Below are positions 60,774 through 64,000 of a stretch of 64,000 nucleotides of DNA, in pieces (position 1 is the stretch's first letter; every line of letters begins with the position of its first letter). The position numbers and the translations under genes are program-made. This DNA comes from Xanthobacter flavus (GTDB lineage Bacteria > Pseudomonadota > Alphaproteobacteria > Rhizobiales > Xanthobacteraceae). The DNA lies in assembly GCF_017875275.1 (NCBI RefSeq), contig NZ_JAGGML010000001.1, positions 3,493,001 to 3,557,000 of the forward strand, in the 5' to 3' direction. The notes beneath the pieces are model-generated. The model was not told the origin of the DNA, searched no databases, and saw nothing but the letters and a program-made list of their open reading frames with translations.

Positions 60774-63278
60774 TCAGGCCTTCTCGACGAAGGTGTCCAC
60801 CACCCTCTTCTCGCCGGCCTTGTCGAACTGCACGGTCAGCTTGTTGCCGTCGATGCCCGTGACCTCGCCATAGCCGAACTTGATGTGGAACACCCGCTCG
60901 CCGCGCTTGAAGGCGGACGAGGGGGCGGACGAGGACGCCACCAGCGTGCCCTCGATCACCATCGGCCCGCGCCGCGCCGACGCGCCGGCATCATAGCGTC
61001 CGCCGCGCTCGGAGAAGCCGCCACGCCCGCCGCCTGTGTCGGACCGCCCGCGCTGGGTCTGCGCCCGCTGCCAGCCGGGGGTGGAGTAGGAGGAGGCGGC
61101 GAAGGGCTCCGCCCGGTCAAACCGGCTCTGGCCGTAGCTGCCGCCGCCGCCATAGGAGGAGCCGCCCCAGCCCATGCCACCCCGGCTTTCCTCGACCCGC
61201 ACATGGGCGTCGGGCAGCTCGTCGAGAAAGCGGGAGGGGACGGTGGAGTTCCACATGCCATGGATGCGCCGGTTGGAGGCAAACCAGATGCGGGCGGAGG
61301 CGCGGGCGCGCGTGATGCCCACATAGGCGAGCCGTCGCTCTTCCTCCAGCCCCGCCTTGCCTTGGTCGTCCAGCGCGCGCTGGTGGGGGAACAGGCCTTC
61401 CTCCCAGCCGGGCAGGAAGACGGTGTCGAATTCCAGCCCCTTGGCGGAATGCAGCGTCATCACCTGCACCGCATCCTCGCCGGCGCCGTTGTCCACGTCC
61501 ATCACGAGGGAGATGTGCTCGAGGAAGCCGGGCAGGTTCTCGAACGGCTCCATGGAGCGTACCAGCTCCTTGAGGTTTTCCAGCCGGCCGGCCGCCTCGG
61601 CGGAGCGGTCCTTCTGCCACATCTCCGTATAGCCGCTCTCGTCCAGCACGATCTCGGCGATCTCGGTGTGGGACAGGGTGCGGGCCTGCTCGCGCCAGCG
61701 CTCGAACGCCTGGATGAGCCCGCGCAGGGTGCCGCGCACCTTTGGCTTCAGCTCCTCGCTCTCGGTCAGCACGCGCGCCGCCTCCTGAAGCGGGACGCCG
61801 GCGGCGCGGGCGACATCGTGGATCTGCTTCACCGTGGCATCGCCGATGCCGCGCTTGGGCACGTTGACGATGCGCTCGAAGGCGAGATCGTCGGCGGTGG
61901 AGTTCACACAGCGCAGATAGGCCAGCGCATCGCGGATTTCCGCCCGCTCGTAGAATCGCGGGCCGCCGATGACGCGATACGGCATGCCCAGCGTGACGAA
62001 ACGGTCTTCGAACTCGCGCATCTGGAAGGAGGCGCGGACCAGGATGGCGATCTCGGACAGGCGATGCCCGGCGCGCTGCAGCGTCTCGATCTCCTCGCCG
62101 ACGGCGCGGGCCTCCTCGCCGGAATCCCACGCGCCCGTCACGCTGACGCGCTCGCCCTCGTCGCCTTCGGAGAACAGCGTCTTGCCGAGCCGCCCTTCGT
62201 TATGCGCGATGAGATGGGCGGCGGAGGCGAGGATGTGGCCGGTGGAGCGGTAGTTGCGCTCCAGCCTGATGACCTTGGCGCCGGGAAAATCGCTCTCGAA
62301 CCTGAGGATGTTGTCCACCTCGGCGCCGCGCCAGCCATAGATGGACTGGTCGTCGTCGCCGACGCAGCAGACATTCTTCGAGCCCTGCGCGAGGAGGCGC
62401 AGCCAGAGATATTGCGCGACGTTGGTGTCCTGATACTCATCCACCAGCAGATACTTGAACCGGCGGTGGTATTCGGCGAGCACGTCCGAGTTCTCGCGGA
62501 ACAGCCGGATGCCTTCCAGCAGCAGGTCGCCGAAGTCTACCGCGTTCAGCGCCTTGAGCCGTGCCTGATAGGCGGCATAGAGCATGCCGCCCTTGCCATT
62601 GGCGAAGACGGCGCCCTCGCCCGGCGGCACATCCTTCGGCGACAGGCCACGGTTCTTCCAGCCGTCGATGGTGGCCGCGAGCAGCCGCGCCGGCCAGCGC
62701 TTCTCGTCAATGTTCTCGGCGGCGAGGAGCTGCTTCAGCAGGCGGATCTGGTCGTCCGTGTCGAGGATGGTGAAGCCCGACTTCAGTCCCACCAGCTCGT
62801 GGTGGCGGCGAAGAATGCGCACGCCGATGGAATGGAAGGTGCCGAGCCAGGGCATCCCCTCGATCTGGTCGCCGACCATGCCGTGGATGCGGTCCTTCAT
62901 CTCCCGCGCGGCCTTGTTGGTGAAGGTCACCACGAGGATCTGCGAGGGGAAGGCGCGGCCGGAGGCGAGGATATGGGCGACGCGGGCGGTGAGCACGCGG
63001 GTCTTGCCGGTGCCGGCCCCCGCCAGCACCAGAAGCGGACCATCGAGCGTTTCCACCGCCTCGCGTTGCTCGGGATTAAGGCCGGCGAGGTAGGACGCCT
63101 GCGGCCCGGCGGGCGCGATGGCGGCGCGCGCCCGCGCGGCGATGCCGCCGGGTTTCAGGCCGGGAAGCTCTGGCGCTCCGGCGGGATCTGGCCCGGGCCG
63201 ACGCGGGGATTCAGGCGGTCTCAATGCAAAAGGTCTCGGTGCGCGTGATTCGCTCAAGGGAACAAAATGGCATCGCAC
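60774..63278 (-). CDS. uvrD: UvrD/PcrA-type ATP-dependent DNA helicase
   Basis: An 834-residue SF1A helicase for repair and replication. Q-motif LNPEQREAV (67-75), Walker A LAGAGTGKTRVLTARVAHIL (85-104), motif II VDEYQDTN, motif III GDDDQSIYGWRGA, motif V-VI VMTLHSAKGLEFDTVFLPGWEEGLFPH and EERRLAYVGITRA. Extra features are a 62-residue N-terminal extension and a long Gly/Arg/Ser-rich linker (about 690-775) before a C-terminal beta-fold (RGERVFHIKFGYGEVTGIDGNKLTVQFDKAG) that in PcrA binds RNA polymerase. The start at 63278 is the only ATG before the Q-motif. Confidence 0.95.
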   Translation of the reverse strand: MRCHFVPLSESRAPRPFALRPPESPRRPGPDPAGAPELPGLKPGGIAARARAAIAPAGPQASYLAGLNPEQREAVETLDGPLLVLAGAGTGKTRVLTARVAHILASGRAFPSQILVVTFTNKAAREMKDRIHGMVGDQIEGMPWLGTFHSIGVRILRRHHELVGLKSGFTILDTDDQIRLLKQLLAAENIDEKRWPARLLAATIDGWKNRGLSPKDVPPGEGAVFANGKGGMLYAAYQARLKALNAVDFGDLLLEGIRLFRENSDVLAEYHRRFKYLLVDEYQDTNVAQYLWLRLLAQGSKNVCCVGDDDQSIYGWRGAEVDNILRFESDFPGAKVIRLERNYRSTGHILASAAHLIAHNEGRLGKTLFSEGDEGERVSVTGAWDSGEEARAVGEEIETLQRAGHRLSEIAILVRASFQMREFEDRFVTLGMPYRVIGGPRFYERAEIRDALAYLRCVNSTADDLAFERIVNVPKRGIGDATVKQIHDVARAAGVPLQEAARVLTESEELKPKVRGTLRGLIQAFERWREQARTLSHTEIAEIVLDESGYTEMWQKDRSAEAAGRLENLKELVRSMEPFENLPGFLEHISLVMDVDNGAGEDAVQVMTLHSAKGLEFDTVFLPGWEEGLFPHQRALDDQGKAGLEEERRLAYVGITRARASARIWFASNRRIHGMWNSTVPSRFLDELPDAHVRVEESRGGMGWGGSSYGGGGSYGQSRFDRAEPFAASSYSTPGWQRAQTQRGRSDTGGGRGGFSERGGRYDAGASARRGPMVIEGTLVASSSAPSSAFKRGERVFHIKFGYGEVTGIDGNKLTVQFDKAGEKRVVDTFVEKA

Positions 63279-63323
63279 GCGCCGGATTGCGAGCTTGGCC
63301 GTGCTGCGGCCAAGGCCCGTCCG

Positions 63324-63557
63324 TCACCTGAGCAGTTCGACGGTGCCCTCCCGCCGCCAGGTCCGCGCCCTCAGCCGGGGCGCCAGCCACCAGGACAGGG
63401 GCGCAGATACCACCGCCGATCCGATCACCACGAAGGGCATGAGGCTCATGGCCTCGCGCGCCAGCGGCGACAGCAGCAGCGCCAGCAGGCCGGCGAAGAA
63501 CGTGACCGCCTGGATCATCATGAAGCACATGGCGGCGAGTTGCAGTCGGATCGACAT
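63324..63557 (-). CDS. Small two-helix membrane protein
   Basis: About 77 residues with two membrane helices (LAAMCFMMIQAVTFFAGLLALLLS and MPFVVIGSAVVSAPLSWWLAPRL) and a basic C-terminal end. The start at 63557 has an excellent AAGGAGG six bases upstream; an earlier ATG at 63596 is rejected. No recognised family. Preceded by the cupin gene in the same direction with 71 bases between. Confidence 0.75.
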   Translation of the reverse strand: MSIRLQLAAMCFMMIQAVTFFAGLLALLLSPLAREAMSLMPFVVIGSAVVSAPLSWWLAPRLRARTWRREGTVELLR

Positions 63558-63628
63558 GGCGAACCTCCTTCCGAAACATGGTCTCGAAGAGGGCAACCTG
63601 CGTGCGGGCCGGCGGTTCCCGGTGCATG

Positions 63629-64000
63629 TCAGGTTCCGGCGAGGTCGGCCGCTGCATCGGGAAGGGCGGGCGAGGCCTTCGCGGCCTCGTCGTGCGCCGG
63701 AGGCAGATGCACGACATAGAACTTCCGCACTGCCGTCACGCTCTTCCAGATCCCCTTGAAGCCGGACGGGATGACGAAGGACTCGCCGGCGACGAATGTC
63801 TCCGTGTGCCCGGAAGCGTCGGTGAGTTCGACCGTGCCTTCGATGAGGACGCAGAACTCGTCCTCGTCATAGCTCACCTGAAGCTCCGACGGCGCGGAGG
63901 CCCAGAAGCCGGCGGAAAAAGCGCCGGTGCGGTCCTGATACCATTCATGCACGGTCGTCGCCGCATTGAGATCGAGCGGCGGATTGGCATCGAAGCGGAT
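63629..64000 (-). CDS. Cupin domain protein, partial at N-terminus
   Basis: The reading frame continues in phase off the right edge of the window (IRFDANPPLDLNAATTVHEW precedes an in-frame GTG at 63952), so this is the C-terminal 123 residues of a longer protein. WASAPSELQVSYDEDEFCVLIEGTVELTDASGHTETFVAGESFVIPSGFKGIW is a cupin barrel with E-x-E-FC and motif 2 G-E-S-F-VIP-x-G. It is like the ethanolamine-type/DUF861 cupins. Function (metal enzyme or sugar-nucleotide type) unknown. Confidence 0.85.
   Translation of the reverse strand: MRFDANPPLDLNAATTVHEWYQDRTGAFSAGFWASAPSELQVSYDEDEFCVLIEGTVELTDASGHTETFVAGESFVIPSGFKGIWKSVTAVRKFYVVHLPPAHDEAAKASPALPDAAADLAGT

Noticed and set aside
60540-63248. 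Long open frame on the plus strand opposite uvrD (about 900 codons).
   Set aside because: It mirrors the codon structure of uvrD, is rich in Gly/His/Ala/Glu/Gln in the pattern of an antisense reading of a GC-rich gene, and contains no known motif.
63279-63330. LexA box (GTTC-N7-GTTC) upstream of uvrD.
   Set aside because: No GTTC direct repeat is present in the short upstream gap, so SOS control is not supported.

Overview
The window is GC-rich, densely packed chromosomal DNA from an alphaproteobacterium, most likely Hyphomicrobiales (Rhizobiales), with a Xanthobacteraceae-like feel. The case rests on a circularly permuted two-piece tmRNA gene whose tag reads ANDNYAPVAQAA, on alphaproteobacterial families (SspB, DUF1491, DUF2093, DUF2849, DUF5330, DUF971, DUF3775), and on a palindromic intergenic repeat of the kind common in these genomes. 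The genus is an inference. I see no phage, insertion sequence, CRISPR array, tRNA or rRNA; nearly everything looks like core or housekeeping sequence.

Layout. 1-5.8 kb: a partial TIM-barrel glycosidase, a metallophosphoesterase, a Spy/CpxP-like periplasmic protein, an MFS transporter, a secreted protein, and a divergent LysR/DoxX pair sharing a palindrome. 5.8-11.8 kb: polyprenyl diphosphate synthase, a frameshifted DUF2007 gene overlapping a TrmN6-like methyltransferase, an S49 peptidase preceded by three palindromic repeats, NAD synthetase, and a TetR/YciI pair with a long operator. 11.9-24.2 kb: DUF2339 and YnfA membrane proteins, IspE, a TPR protein, formate-THF ligase, a thiolase, DUF971/MoaA and a DMT transporter. 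24.3-31.6 kb: a complete sulfate uptake and assimilatory reduction locus (cysA-W-T-P and cysH-DUF934-cysI-DUF2849).

31.8-42.2 kb: enoyl-CoA hydratase, a split DUF1214/DUF1254 pair, a histidine kinase operon, DUF5330, SufE, a GntR regulator with two winged-helix domains divergent from an Ldh-family dehydrogenase, and two tiny membrane-protein genes. 42.2-51.9 kb: thioesterase, purD, xseA, a long palindromic repeat, pyrC, ygfZ, tag, the permuted ssrA gene, sspB, a flavin oxidoreductase and folA. 51.9-64 kb: a very large AsmA-like protein, an FAD-linked 2-hydroxyacid dehydrogenase, thioesterase, prmA, a membrane diguanylate cyclase, uvrD/pcrA and a partial cupin.

Functional links. The sulfur locus would import sulfate, reduce APS to sulfite with an Fe-S APS reductase, and reduce sulfite to sulfide. 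ssrA lies immediately upstream of sspB, so the ribosome-rescue tag and the adaptor that hands tagged proteins to ClpXP are neighbours. I found no clearly novel multi-gene system. The most unusual items are a 29-residue membrane-protein gene with its own promoter in an AT-rich island, the operator arrangement at the cysP promoter, the DUF2007 frameshift, the dual-winged-helix GntR regulator, and several well-formed palindromes at divergent regulator/target pairs.
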